A DNA stretch of 64,000 nucleotides from Conus ventricosus (lineage: Eukaryota; Mollusca; Gastropoda; Neogastropoda; Conidae), in the NCBI GenBank assembly GCA_018398815.1, contig CM031620.1, forward strand, positions 67,172,698-67,236,697, in the 5' to 3' direction. Shown piece by piece: positions 43,991 to 53,679 of this stretch. The translations under genes were made by a program, and so were the position numbers. Under the pieces are notes generated by a model, which saw only the letters and a program-made list of their open reading frames with translations, ran no database searches and was not told where the DNA came from. Every line of letters begins with the position of its first letter. The stretch's first letter is position 1.

Positions 43991-44280
43991 AAAATGTATA
44001 TGGTTTGACAATCTGTTCCAGGCTGCTTCTAATCAGTATTGGGTGTCGAGGCTGCTTGCACAGTCCGTTGCACACATGGGAGGCCTGAGCTATATACATT
44101 TTTAATCATCGCGTGTGCGCGTTTACCACATCGGCAGAGGGGTATGACATCATTTGGCCGGGGGCTTCCGAGCCAGCTGCCGACCGCTTTCATTCTTTAG
44201 CTGGCAGTCGGTTAGTGAAGACGTGTGTGTGCGTTAGCGACCTCACTACACTGAACAAATGGCTGATTTAAGTCTGGAGG

Positions 44281-44350
44281 CTTACGTGCTAGATAAGATA
44301 GGGTGATTGTGAACAAAACATATTTACATTCTCTCCAAGAACATAAAATT
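44281..44350 (+). repeat. partial Polinton TIR unit
   Basis: Direct repeat of 43,918-43,990: cttacgtgctagataagata through ATATTTACATTCTCT-like and acataaaatta. The 290 bp between the two copies contains an inverted pair aaaaatgtatat / atatacattttt (43,991 and 44,092). Confidence 0.75.
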
Positions 44351-44954
44351 AAAGAAGGCGCTGTTAATTGTTCTTGACTGTGAACAGCAACAATCTCAGT
44401 AAAAATGGTGGAACTGATCGATCATGCCAGTCAGTTCACTCACCACCACACGCAGTGGCTGCTGCGGGCTGAGGAGACGCTGACCGCGGTTGAGGGGGAA
44501 TAGGTTGAGCACTGAAATAGGTCGCGCTACAGGCGTAGCACCGATATAGGTCGCGCCACTGCCTGTAGCGCTGAAATAGGTCAATAGTATTGACATTTTG
44601 TGTTCTACTCTGTTAAACGTCCTGCTTCAACTTTTGACTGCTTTTTCAGACGGCCTGCCCCATTATAATGAAAATGGCTTTTGTATATAATGAAAATGGC
44701 TTTTGTATATAATGAAAATGACTTTTTTGTTGTGGTTTCAACGTATTGCTCCTGCTTCGCCGTTTTGCTTCGCTGTTTTGCTTCACCTGCTTCAGGCTGC
44801 CTTTTCAGGCGGCCGCCAATAGAACTTAAACAGATCCTGTGATTATTGATTCAGGACTCTGATAAGTGATTTTGGTGGCCGTCTTGAATTTACGACGTTC
44901 AAGTGTGAACCACAAAAAGCTCCTTTTACACTCCCTGCAAACACCTCCCCATCT

Positions 44955-45018
<64 letters not shown>

Positions 45019-45189
45019 GTGTGTGTGTGTGTTTGTTTGTTTGTGTGCGTGCGAGCGTTTTGTCCTACAAAGCAGTGCAGTAAAACGTCCTGCTATTGAT
45101 TGACATAGTTAATTACACCGCCCCCTGCCCACGCACGCACATATATATAACTTCTTCTGATTATTGCGTAAAAACGAGAGAAACTGATT
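44351..45189. other. non-coding segment before Polinton block B
   Basis: It holds duplicated ggtcgcgctacaggcgtagc-like pieces (44,520-44,580), three tandem ataatgaaaatggcttttgt units (44,674-44,735) and a (GT)n array (44,958-45,042). No gene supported. Confidence 0.6.
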
Positions 45190-45229
45190 ACTTAATTTTT
45201 AATTGTTGTTTATATTTTGGTTTAAAAAA

Positions 45230-45532
45230 TGAAGGCCGAAGTAGCTACAGAACTTATTAATATACTTATGAGTTGGATTGGGAGAGGGAGGCTGATAAAG
45301 ATCAGTTAAAGAACAGGTTTGAAGAATTAATTACTGATCTTTTTAATCGCATTAGACATGCGAGAAAGTGGTATTGGAAGCTGTCAGTAAAATACCGGAT
45401 TCTTGGACCCCACCAGTAGTAAAGTTGTTTGCTATATTACTGGATAATATGGCTCCTGAAGATGTTAATCTGACTGTTTCTACCGCCCCTGAAGGAGTAG
45501 CTATTCGCTTTAATGAAGATCAGGTTTTATGA
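45230..45532 (+). pseudogene. Polinton-2 small helical protein, copy 1
   Basis: From ATG 45,230, with frameshifts near 45,275 and 45,365, the frames give FEELITDLFNRIRHAR and PPVVKLFAILLDNMAPED, then VNLTVSTAPEGVAI, to a TGA near 45,532. The next gene at 45,593 is a paralogue with the same layout. Function unknown. It lies upstream of the polymerase. Confidence 0.6.
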
Positions 45533-45534
45533 TT

Positions 45535-45597
45535 AGAAAAGACTATAAATACAGTTGAATTACAATTATTTTTATTTATTTTAGATTTAAAAATGAA
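45535..45597 (+). promoter_or_regulatory. AT-rich upstream motif ending TTTTAG(A)TTTAAAAATG
   Basis: attatttttatttattttag followed by atttaaaaATG precedes this gene. It recurs at 45,930-45,966, and weaker versions (…TTTTTTAGTTAATAAAAAGATG) occur before 51,115 and others. It may be a shared promoter or a 3' splice acceptor. Confidence 0.5.
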
Positions 45598-45890
45598 GCC
45601 CGAAAAAATTATAAAAGGCTTACTAATATACTTTACAAGTTGAAATGGAAGGTTCATAGAGAAGTGTTAAGGGACAGGTTTGAAAAATCAATTACTTTAA
45701 TCACATAAATATACAACCAAGAGTGAAGAAGTTCATCAGTGAAAACACAGGTTCTTGGACACAACCAACTATAAAGCTGTTTGCTATTTTAATTGATTAT
45801 ATGGATTCTGATTTTATGGGTGATAATCTAACTGTTTCTATCGCCCCTGAAGGAGGAGTTATTTCACTTTGTTGAAGATCAGGTTTTACG
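45593..45890 (+). pseudogene. Polinton-2 small helical protein, copy 2 (tandem paralogue)
   Basis: It starts ATGAAGCCCGAAAAAATT and carries IKLFAILIDYMDSD and NLTVSIAPEGG, matching copy 1. Frameshifts are present. Polinton-1 has only one such gene in this interval. Confidence 0.6.
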
Positions 45891-45963
45891 ATTAGAAAAA
45901 GACTATGAGTAATAAATAATAACTGAATTTACAATTATTTTTTTATTTATTTTAGATTTAAAA

Positions 45964-46227
45964 ATGGCTGCCAAACTCAGTGAATCTGATTTAAAGAAGT
46001 GTAATGAACTATTTGACGAAACAATGAAAGCATTAAACATTGATTTTAGTGAATTTTGGTTTGAGAATGATGTAAACAATATAATAAAAGATCATAGTGA
46101 ACTATTTAAGGAAGCAACCAAAGCGATGAACATTGACTGTAGTGATTCAGAAAAAGCTAAAATATTAGCAGGTGTTATTGTAAGGTTAACGTGGCTTGAA
46201 GTGTTGCAATGCTTGGGTGAAGAATAA
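45964..46227 (+). CDS. Polinton-2 helical protein, 87 residues
   Basis: Intact frame from ATG 45,964, preceded by the shared TTTTAGATTTAAAAATG context. The predicted protein is acidic and helical, with two related halves: NELFDETMKALNIDFSEF and SELFKEATKAMNIDCSDS. This internal duplication suggests a repeat fold. A decayed homologue lies at 34,103-34,340. I do not recognise a function. Confidence 0.65.
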   Translation: MAAKLSESDLKKCNELFDETMKALNIDFSEFWFENDVNNIIKDHSELFKEATKAMNIDCSDSEKAKILAGVIVRLTWLEVLQCLGEE

Positions 46228-46298
46228 AAAGCGCGTTTTTACTTACTTTTATTTACATTTATTTTTTTAATCTACGAAAATTTATTGTGGCTTTAAAA

Positions 46299-46512
46299 AT
46301 GGTGACCACAAGTAAATCCGAGGATGGAAAACTATATACGATGGAATGAAATATTCAGTAGTGACAAACAATTAAGCAATATGTTTAGCGAAGTAGACAT
46401 GGACATCATTAACCCCACAAATGTTCATGAAAGCGTAGCACATGCTATCTCTAAAATCCAGAGTCTCTTCAACGCGAGCACCTGTGAAAGTATTGTTGAC
46501 CGTTCTGATTGA
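46299..46512 (+). pseudogene. Polinton-2 small protein upstream of polB
   Basis: ATG 46,299 follows the AT-rich motif. One frameshift near 46,345 joins it to the frame NEIFSSDKQLSNMFSEVDMD through to HAISKIQSLFNASTCES and a TGA at 46,510. The homologue at 34,430-34,637 is decayed. Unknown function. Confidence 0.55.
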
Positions 46513-46535
46513 TTATAACGCCTGATGATAGTAAC

Positions 46536-49500
46536 ATGGAAGTCTGGGTTTCAACTAAACAGAAAGAAGTAATCAGCTATCCACGACTTTAACTCTAACT
46601 GGGCTGACTACATGCTTACACAGTTTAACCATGCAAGTGAGGAGGCTAAGTTAAGGGGTTCTGGCTGGTCTGAAGGAACAGTCCTTGAAATTAGATTAAG
46701 GCAAACAAAGTTCTATCCTATTAGTTGGCAATTCTTACATTTCTCTCCCAAAAGAGTTAGAGTTAAAACGAGCAGTCTTAAACATACATAATTCTGACAA
46801 CATGTGTTTTATGTGGTGTGTTTTAGCGCATTTACATCCTGTGAAAAATCATGCAAACAGAGTCTCCAATTAGATGCATACAAAACAGAGCTGAACTTTG
46901 ATAACATAACCTTTCCAGTAAGTATAAACAGTATATCTCAGTTTGAAGAGCAAAACAAACCAATCACTGTAAACGTATACACATGGTCTGTAGTAGACAT
47001 CTAGTTCCTCTAAGGATTTCTCCAATGCTCCTACTTTAGGCAAAACTGCTTAACAAACATGTAGACTTGATTACTGTTTGCAGATAGTAAAAAGAGCCAT
47101 TATGTATTAATCAGAACAATAAGCAGACTGTTAGCCTATACTACAAAAAACAATTTTAAACAGGAGATTTGTAGAAGGTGTTTGGAGAAGCCCTCTACTA
47201 TAGAAGCAGCTGCCAACCATAGAAACTTATTGTAAAAGTATTGTAGACTGTGAAACCAAACTCCTCACACTAACCCGGGTCTAAAGTTAGTTTTAAGAAT
47301 ATACACAAAATGCAAATGAGCCCGTACGTGGCGTATGCTGACTTTGAATCGCTCTTGCCGCAGTACTATGGCCCACAACAGCAAGAACAAAAAACAGCCT
47401 TATTAACCCACCATCAGATCTGTTCTTATGCGTTTATTGTTGTTAGGTCAGACGGCCAACACACAACACCCGAGATTTACAGAGGCCCCAACGCAGCTAG
47501 TAGATTTTTAGAGCAGATGAAACAACTTCGCAATCAGTTATCCAACCAACTAAATCTTTTAGGCATTGTTATGACTCCTGAAGACCAAGAACACTATGAC
47601 GCATCTACACACTGTTGGATATGTAACAGAGAATTATTAGGCGACGCTGTAAGAGACCATGATCACATTACTGGCAAATTTAGAGGGGCCGCACACAACA
47701 ATTGTAATCTTCAGCTTAAGGTTGACCCTAAGACTTGGAAGCTGCCTATCTTCTTTCATAACTTACGAGGCTACGATTCTCATTTTATCATGCAAGCAGT
47801 AACTTCTGAATATAAGAGGGTTACCTGCATTGCACAGTCTTCAGAAAAGTACATGACTTTTACTCTTTATTGTTTATCCTTTTATGACTCTGCCCAACAT
47901 CTGATGGGGAGTTTAGATAAGTTAGCAGGATCTCTACAAGATTTTCCAATCACTAACAATACTTTGATCCATCTTTGGTGCGTAAAGGCGTCTATCCTTA
48001 TGAATACATGAACTCGTGGGATAGTTTTGACGAGCCGGCGCTACCACATAAGGAAGATTTTTACTCTAGACTTACTGGAAAAGGCATAACAGACTCTGAC
48101 TATGAATACGCAAAGAAAGCCTGGGCAGAATTACACTGTCAAACAATGGGCGATTATCACGATCAATATTTATTGGCTGACGTGTGTTTATTGGCGGACG
48201 TTTTTCAGAATTACAGAACTACTTGCATGAAACATTACTGTCTAGACTCATCACATTACATCTCTGCGCCTGGCCTTTCTTGGGACGCATTCTTAAAGTC
48301 TACAAAACATCAAGATTGACTTAATTTCTGATCTACCCACACTTCAGATGATTGAACACGGACTAAGGGGAGGTATTAGCATGGCCTCACATCCTTACTG
48401 TAAAGCTAACAACAAATATTTAGACGACTATGATCCCACTAAACCATCCAACTATCTGATGTACTTAGACGCTAACAATCTGTATGGATGGGCTATGTCT
48501 CAGCCGCTTCCACTGAGAAACTTTAAAATGATAAAAGGGCCCATGAAGTTAACACTGTGTTAGGTATGTTGTCACAGCTTACGCCTGATAATCCAGCAGG
48601 ACTAATCTTGGAAGTTAAACTTAGAATATCCTAAAGAATTACACGATCTCCACAACGATTACCCACTAGCCGCAGAAAGCTTAAAGATGAGTCCTATCGA
48701 ACCACTTGTTCCTAATCTTCGCCACAAACCTAAATATGTGTGTCATTACAGACTGTTACAGTTTCTACCTAGACACGGACTGAAACTAAGAGCTGTTCAC
48801 AGAATAATTATATGTGATCAAGAGCCCTTTATGAGGCCATACATCAAGAAGAATACTGATCTTAGAACCAAGGCCACTGACGCCTCAGAAAAAGACTTCT
48901 TTAAACTGATGAACAACAGCTGTTTTGGCAAAACTATGGAGAACGTACACAATCGTAAAGATGTAAGATTAGTTACAAAAGAAAAACAAGCAATTAAGCT
49001 GGTCTCTAACCTAACTATCAAGACTTTAGAAGATTTAACGACAGCCTGGTTGGTGTTATGATGAAGAAAAAGGATGTTAAGTTGGACAAGCCAGTGTTTA
49101 TCGGCTTTACCGTATTAGAGTTGTCAAAGTTATTGATGTTAGAATTTCTGTACGACTACTTTAAACCACTGTACCCAGAAGCAAGAGTCCTTTACACAGA
49201 CACGGACTCTTTTATTCTAGACGTCCCAACAGAAGACTTCTATAAGGATTTAGAAACAGAAGTAGCTAAAGGAGTTGATGGATGGTACGACACATGTGAC
49301 TATCCTAAAGACAGTCCTTTACATTCAACTGCGAACAAGAAAGTGATTGGAAAGATGAAGGATGAACTTAATGGGACAGTTATCAAAGAATATGTTGGTT
49401 TGCGGTCGAAGATGTACAGCGTTGCCAGCCAGACTTCTGTAATGAAGAAGGCTAAGGGCATAAGTAAAGAAGTTGTCAAAAAAATATAACTCACGATAAC

Positions 49501-49686
49501 TACAAGCAAGCTCTCTTTGAAAACAAAGTATTTTATCACACAAATGTTAATCTGCGCTCTACTCTTCATCAAGTAAACACAACTGCTGTTAACAAAAAAT
49601 CACTAGTCTCTAACAATAACAAGAGAACTTACGTCAGTCCTGAGTTTTCATATGCTGTAGGACATTGGAGAACTTTAAAAGATTAA
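46536..49686 (+). pseudogene. polB: Polinton-2 protein-primed family B DNA polymerase
   Basis: About 1,050 codons in several frames. N-terminal RGSGW and SISQFEEQNKP type segments (46,660-46,960) match the Polinton polymerase N-terminus. Exonuclease motifs: YADFES (47,334), HNLRGYDSHFI (47,757) and YHDQYLLADVCLLADVF (48,155-48,205). An inserted HCWICNRE...DHDHITGKFRGAAH HNH-like zinc motif lies at 47,610-47,700. Palm motifs: YLDANNLYGWAM (48,463), DFFKLMNNSCFGKTMEN (48,895) and YTDTDSFIL (49,194). The C-terminus ends SYAVGHWRTLKD at 49,686. Breaks fall near 46,700-47,310, 48,000, 48,320, 48,560, 49,050 and 49,485. Catalytic residues are all present; the frameshifts may be real or sequencing error. 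Confidence 0.9.
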
Positions 49687-49929
49687 CTTGACTGACTTAA
49701 CTTGTACTTAACTAAAGAACCTAACAAGAACTTACTTAAGAACCTAACAAGAACTTACTTAAGAACCTAACTAGTACTTATTTAAGAACTTAACTATTAC
49801 TTAACAAGAACTTATAATTTACTTGTACTTTACTTGTAATTTACTTGCATTTAACTTAAAAAGTACTTTCTATAATTAATTTAACTTGTACTTAACTTGT
49901 ACTTATCTAGTTCCTAACTTGTACTTTAT
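49687..49929. repeat. short AT-rich repeats between convergent genes
   Basis: Degenerate units such as aagaacctaacaagaactta and ttaacttgtacttaac are reiterated between the plus-strand polymerase and a minus-strand gene. The same array is at 37,698-37,916. A bidirectional transcription-end role is possible (inference). Confidence 0.7.
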
Positions 49930-50241
49930 CTAGTTCTTAAAAACTATTCCATAGAAAATGGGGTCTACAGCAGGAGGTTGCGCTTTTTTTGCAGAAGCTG
50001 GTTCTTCTTCTTTTACTGGTTTTGTGGGGGTTTGTGACTTTGCTGCTAAGTATGGCGTTAGACATTTGTATGCTAAAACTCCCCCACCCACAACAACAGC
50101 TCCCAATACATAATAATACATCTTATTGTTTGTTTGTGATTGTGTTGTTGTTAATTGCGATGGCGGTGCTGGCGGCGATGTTGTATTACTATCTAACAAT
50201 TTTTGTTTTGTTGATTGGTTTGCTTTTGCAGTCTGTTCCAT
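49930..50241 (-). CDS. Polinton-2 single-TM small protein, 103 residues
   Basis: Intact minus-strand frame from 50,241. A Thr/Ser/Pro-rich N-terminus precedes one clear membrane segment (MYYYVLGAVVVGGGVLAYKCL), then a basic/proline-rich tail. It overlaps the end of the upstream minus-strand gene (50,193) by 49 bp, which suggests co-expression. Unknown function; small membrane proteins are usual in Polintons. Confidence 0.65.
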   Translation of the reverse strand: MEQTAKANQSTKQKLLDSNTTSPPAPPSQLTTTQSQTNNKMYYYVLGAVVVGGGVLAYKCLTPYLAAKSQTPTKPVKEEEPASAKKAQPPAVDPIFYGIVFKN

Positions 50242-50480
50242 TCAGCTAGGTTACGCCCAGCCTCAACACGTCCAGGATTTTTAGACTTAGTAACATTACT
50301 CACTTGTGGTACATTTACTTGTGACGCATTCGCCTGTGGCACATTCGCTTGTGGTACATTCACTTGTTCCTTCGGAGGGTCCTGCGGCGTCTTCTTCTCC
50401 TGATCGCTTATTTTTTTATTGCGATTAAATTTAATATGATCAAAATTAATATGATTAAAAGTAATTAATCCCATGATGAA
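50193..50480 (-). CDS. Polinton-2 basic linker protein
   Basis: The minus-strand frame is open from 50,492 to 50,193. It contains tandem QVNVPQANVPQAN repeats and a C-terminal RVEAGRNLAEWNR motif, which I recognise (from memory) in small Polinton proteins. The internal repeat array QVNVPQ is plainly visible. The start is uncertain, ATG 50,492 or 50,474. It overlaps both neighbours. Confidence 0.6.
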   Translation of the reverse strand, partial: FIMGLITFNHINFDHIKFNRNKKISDQEKKTPQDPPKEQVNVPQANVPQANASQVNVPQVSNVTKSKNPGRVEAGRNLAEWNRLQKQTNQQNKNC

Positions 50481-50854
50481 TGGGCATAACATAGTCCAAA
50501 TCTGTAATACATGTCACATGCGAGAGTTTCTAGTGACTTGTTTAAAACCGGATCTTGTGATAAGTCGTATTTTAAATCTTCTTCTGAATCAACCGGCGCC
50601 ATCTTACTTACTAACTTAGCATATAGGCTAATCATTGTCTGCCCTACCGATCTAACCATTTTTGACCCTAACTGCGCTTCGTACCTAGCGTAGTACTTCT
50701 CAACGTCTGATGTAGACAATTGTTGAATCTGTTCAATACTTAGTTCAGTGCCTAAATACTGTTTAGTTTTCCCATACGCAGCTAGAGAGTATAATCTTTC
50801 TTTATGGCAGTGGTCTGCTTGCTCCTCACACTTTAATAGTTCGTCACAATCCAT
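50465..50854 (-). CDS. Polinton-2 conserved helical protein, 129 residues
   Basis: The start MDCDELLKCEEQA at 50,854 is preferred to an in-frame ATG 12 bp upstream because Polinton-1 also starts here. The core LSIEQIQQLSTSDVEKYYAR, then YEAQLGSKMVRSVGQTMI, matches a widespread uncharacterised Polinton family. It ends at 50,465 and overlaps the next minus-strand gene. Divergent from the plus-strand ORFs near 51,115. Confidence 0.7.
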   Translation of the reverse strand: MDCDELLKCEEQADHCHKERLYSLAAYGKTKQYLGTELSIEQIQQLSTSDVEKYYARYEAQLGSKMVRSVGQTMISLYAKLVSKMAPVDSEEDLKYDLSQDPVLNKSLETLACDMYYRFGLCYAHSSWD

Positions 50855-50869
50855 TTTAAAAAGCATAAA

Positions 50870-51112
50870 AAAAATTATAATACTTTTAAAACCATGAGTT
50901 TAACGCAGTGCCTATCGTTGGCGTTATAGTTTATTCAACCCTTGCAAAATGCTTGTTAGGAATAAAACCGCCCAACATGGGAAAGATAGAAGATTCGCCA
51001 AAACTAGTTGCAACCTTATTTTTAGCTTTAACAACAAAAGATTATCTGATTAAAAGCACATAGACAGCCTTTCGTATTATGATTATTTTAATTATTTTTT
51101 TAGTTAATAAAA
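50870..51112. other. divergent intergenic region
   Basis: AT-rich sequence between the minus-strand genes and the tiny plus-strand ORFs. It ends with ttatttttttagttaataaa just before ATG 51,115, a variant of the shared upstream motif. Confidence 0.5.
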
Positions 51113-51114
51113 AG

Positions 51115-51213
51115 ATGAGTGAAAAAAAGATTATCAATACGATTTACCATTCTGCTGTGATTAGTGGTCTTAGTATAGGCTATAGCGTGTTAGCAAAAAC
51201 ATGTTTAGAATGA
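51115..51213 (+). CDS. Polinton-2 tiny membrane protein, 32 residues
   Basis: ATG 51,115 begins MSEKKIINTIYHSAVIS, followed by a hydrophobic SGLSIGYSVLAK stretch and TGA 51,211-51,213. The stop overlaps the next start as ATGA. Short one-TM proteins of this type occur in Polintons. Homologue at about 39,102. Confidence 0.6.
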   Translation: MSEKKIINTIYHSAVISGLSIGYSVLAKTCLE

Positions 51214-51341
51214 AGCTGGCTGACCTAGGAAGGTTAGACATTGAGGACGTTGTTAAGGTTATAGTTGTAATAACTGCAGGTATTGCGTCAAAAGACTTTC
51301 TTGTTACACAGGGGATTATCCCAGAAAATGTTAGTTCATAG
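51210..51341 (+). CDS. Polinton-2 tiny membrane protein, 43 residues
   Basis: It begins at the ATG overlapping the previous stop (ATGA). MKLADLGRLDIEDVVKVIVV is followed by ITAGIASKDFLV and ends NVSS before TAG 51,339-51,341. A single hydrophobic segment and tight coupling to the previous ORF suggest coordinate translation. Unknown function. Confidence 0.6.
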   Translation: MKLADLGRLDIEDVVKVIVVITAGIASKDFLVTQGIIPENVSS

Positions 51342-51374
51342 AAAGATTAATCTAGAAAATATTGATTTATAAAA

Positions 51375-51782
51375 ATGTCTGGATTGGTTCTGATGGTAGG
51401 AGGGGCTATTGTTAATGCTTTAGCCTTCTCTGGAAGCAATTATATGTTTAGTAAATTGCGGTCCGATGAAGAGAGAGAACGTCATAACAAGGCAATGGAA
51501 GATTTAGCCAAGGCAAGAGACGCTTATGAGAAAAGACGAATTGCTCACTTAGACTTTATTAATAAAAAGTTAAGAGAACAGAGACATGCAGAGCACACAT
51601 TTACAGACGTTGATGGCGCAATGAATGAGTATTACTTAGTGACGGGAAAGAAGTTTCTAACATCGCCGCCGCCAGAACTGTCTGACTTTTATGAACCATC
51701 TGAGGAACAGAAGACTGCAGAGATAGCTTTTATTGCAGTTGGCATGACCTCAGTCTATCTTGTTGCTCACTTTCTTGTGTAA
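51375..51782 (+). CDS. Polinton-2 coiled-coil protein, 135 residues
   Basis: Intact frame. N-terminal hydrophobic MVGGAIVNALAFSGSNYMF, then a charged helix SDEERERHNKAMEDLAKARD, then HLDFINKKLREQRHAEHTF and TFTDVDGAMNEYYLVTGKK, SPPPELSDFYEPSEEQK and a C-terminal hydrophobic segment. I recognise this family (helix, LREQ.HAE, DFY.PS) as a conserved uncharacterised Polinton protein. Membrane segments at both ends suggest a structural or assembly role (inference). Homologue at 39,352. Confidence 0.75.
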   Translation: MSGLVLMVGGAIVNALAFSGSNYMFSKLRSDEERERHNKAMEDLAKARDAYEKRRIAHLDFINKKLREQRHAEHTFTDVDGAMNEYYLVTGKKFLTSPPPELSDFYEPSEEQKTAEIAFIAVGMTSVYLVAHFLV

Positions 51783-51800
51783 AATAAACGCATTTAAAAT

Positions 51801-52595
51801 ATGAACAAAATATATTATTCCCCCTAAAGGGTATTGGAAAGGAAAGACTGCCATTGAAAAACTGAGTAAAGCTGCTAGAGTGTCTGAATCAGATGCGAAA
51901 GACTGGCTTTCAAAACAGCAATTTGGCAAATATATTTGCCTGCCCCCAAAAGAATAATAAGGCCTAGATTTGTTAACTCAGTTCCAAATGACACCCACCA
52001 GATGGACTTGCTGTATCTTCCACATGTCAAAGTTAGAAGAAAAAAGTTTAAGTATGCTCTGACAGTTGTTGACATGGCTTCAAGATACAAAGACACTGAA
52101 CCTTTAACGGATAAAAGCTCAACTGCTGTGGCTGTGGCTTTACAACAAATATACATGCGAGGTCCATTAAAGTATCCTAGGATGATTCAAGTTGATGATG
52201 GAAAAGAGTTTAAAGGTTCTGTAAACCAACTGTTTTTAAAACACCATGTTACAGTTAAGAGAGGGATCCCAGGCAACCATTGATCGCAAGCCTTAGTAGA
52301 AAACTTTAATAAGAATCTAGCTGAACGCCTGTTTACCTATCAATATCACAGAGAAATTATGGATAGAGAACGCAACACAGAATGGGTTAGGAGTGCCAGC
52401 AGTCTTACGTGTAGAACAATACCAGTAAACGCGATCAAATTAAACAAAATTAGCATTACTGAAGATGTGCAGGGTAATCAAAAACTCTTGCCATTTGGAC
52501 TAAAAGTAAAAAACTTGTTTTCCCCGGAGAGGCAAAAGGGCGATTTAAAAATTAGGCCACTGACCCTTATATGGAGCGTAATGTATAGAATTTAA
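51801..52595 (+). pseudogene. Polinton-2 DDE integrase
   Basis: Frames in order: an N-terminal GYWKGKTAIEKLSKAARVSE and KQQFGKYICLPPK domain. The catalytic core follows: HQMDLLYL (Asp), ALTVVDMASRYKDTEP, IQVDDGKEFKGS (Asp), VKRGIPGNH, ALVENFNKNLAERLF (Glu). The C-terminal domain ends near 52,595. Breaks occur near 51,955, 52,281 and 52,340-52,420. Polinton integrases belong to the retroviral/Gypsy DDE family. The core is readable in one frame from 51,936 to 52,283. Confidence 0.88.
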
Positions 52596-52745
52596 AAGGA
52601 ATTATGAAAAAAAACCCCTCCCGATATTTTAAAGAGACTCTCTCTTCTGGCGGGGGCTACTACCCCTAAAAGGCCTGCCCCTAAAAGATCGTTTTTTCGT
52701 GAAAAAGTTGCAATTTTGTCCCACCAAACACAGTGAGTTAAAACA
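52596..52745. other. end of Polinton block B
   Basis: It matches 40,680-40,756 through cccgccaaacacagtgagtt-like sequence. In Polinton-1 the TIR follows here; in this copy poly-A/T sequence and inverted block A follow instead. Confidence 0.65.
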
Positions 52746-53679
52746 ATAAAAATATTTTTTTTAAATTTTTTTTAAAAATTTTTTTTTTTGGCCCCTATTT
52801 TTTTTTAAAAACCTGTTTCATGTTTGGTTTTTCAATGCCTGTTTAAAATTGCATCAGTGAAAAACCCTTGCAGAAAACGTCCTTTCTCCACCCCTTTTTG
52901 AATTAAAATTTTTTTGCATCTATAATCCCAACACCCGCCATAAGCTTTTTAAAATTTTCTTCGTCTGTAAGTTTTTCACCCGAAAAAAATAAATTTGTTT
53001 ATTCTTAATCTTAATGAACAAATTTTTGCTATGCTGGGGCAACAATGGAAAGTGGGCCTTTTGAAAATTTTAGGATTTAAATTTTTTTTTAAAACAGCAT
53101 TTACAAATCAAAAGACAGGGCGCCTAAACCTAAACCAAGACCCCCCCTAATGCAAAGAGACGGCCCCCCCAACCCCGGGGGCTAAAACAGCAACACCAGC
53201 CCCCCAGCATTTACGCTAGCCCAGCGGGGGGCCTAATAACATAAGAAAGAGTTTTTAAAAACCTTTAGAATATTTCTTTCTGGCACCCCCTATACCTATG
53301 CAAGTCGTTTTTCTATTTCCTTTTGAAGCCCAAATTTTTTTGCTTAAAAAAAACCAAAAAATGTTGAACGCTTTTTTAAATAAGTTTATTTTTAAAAAAT
53401 TAATTTTAAACAAAACTTCTTAAAAATCCTTCTGTCAGCACTTAAATCAAAAAGAAAAAACCCAAATAAAAAAAACAACTTAATGAAAATAAATTTCGAG
53501 TACTGTAGTTTGTTTTTTGCCCAACCATTAAGTAATTTTGTCAAATGATAAAAAGTGTTTTTTTTCATCCCGGGTTTTTTAGTAAAAAAAATAACAAATT
53601 TAAAAAGGGGAAACCCCAAAGTTTCCCCCCCTTTATTTTAAACCCCCCTAAAAAACCCAAATTTTTCGGGAAAACTAGT
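52746..53679 (-). mobile_element. inverted Polinton block A, first part
   Basis: Reverse complement of 33,010-32,176. Recognisable pieces are gtttaaaattgcatca, gcttattcttaatcttaatg-like sequence, a ttggtttaggtttaggcgcc match and the actagt end. Homopolymers are strongly inflated and no frame is trustworthy. Confidence 0.8.
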
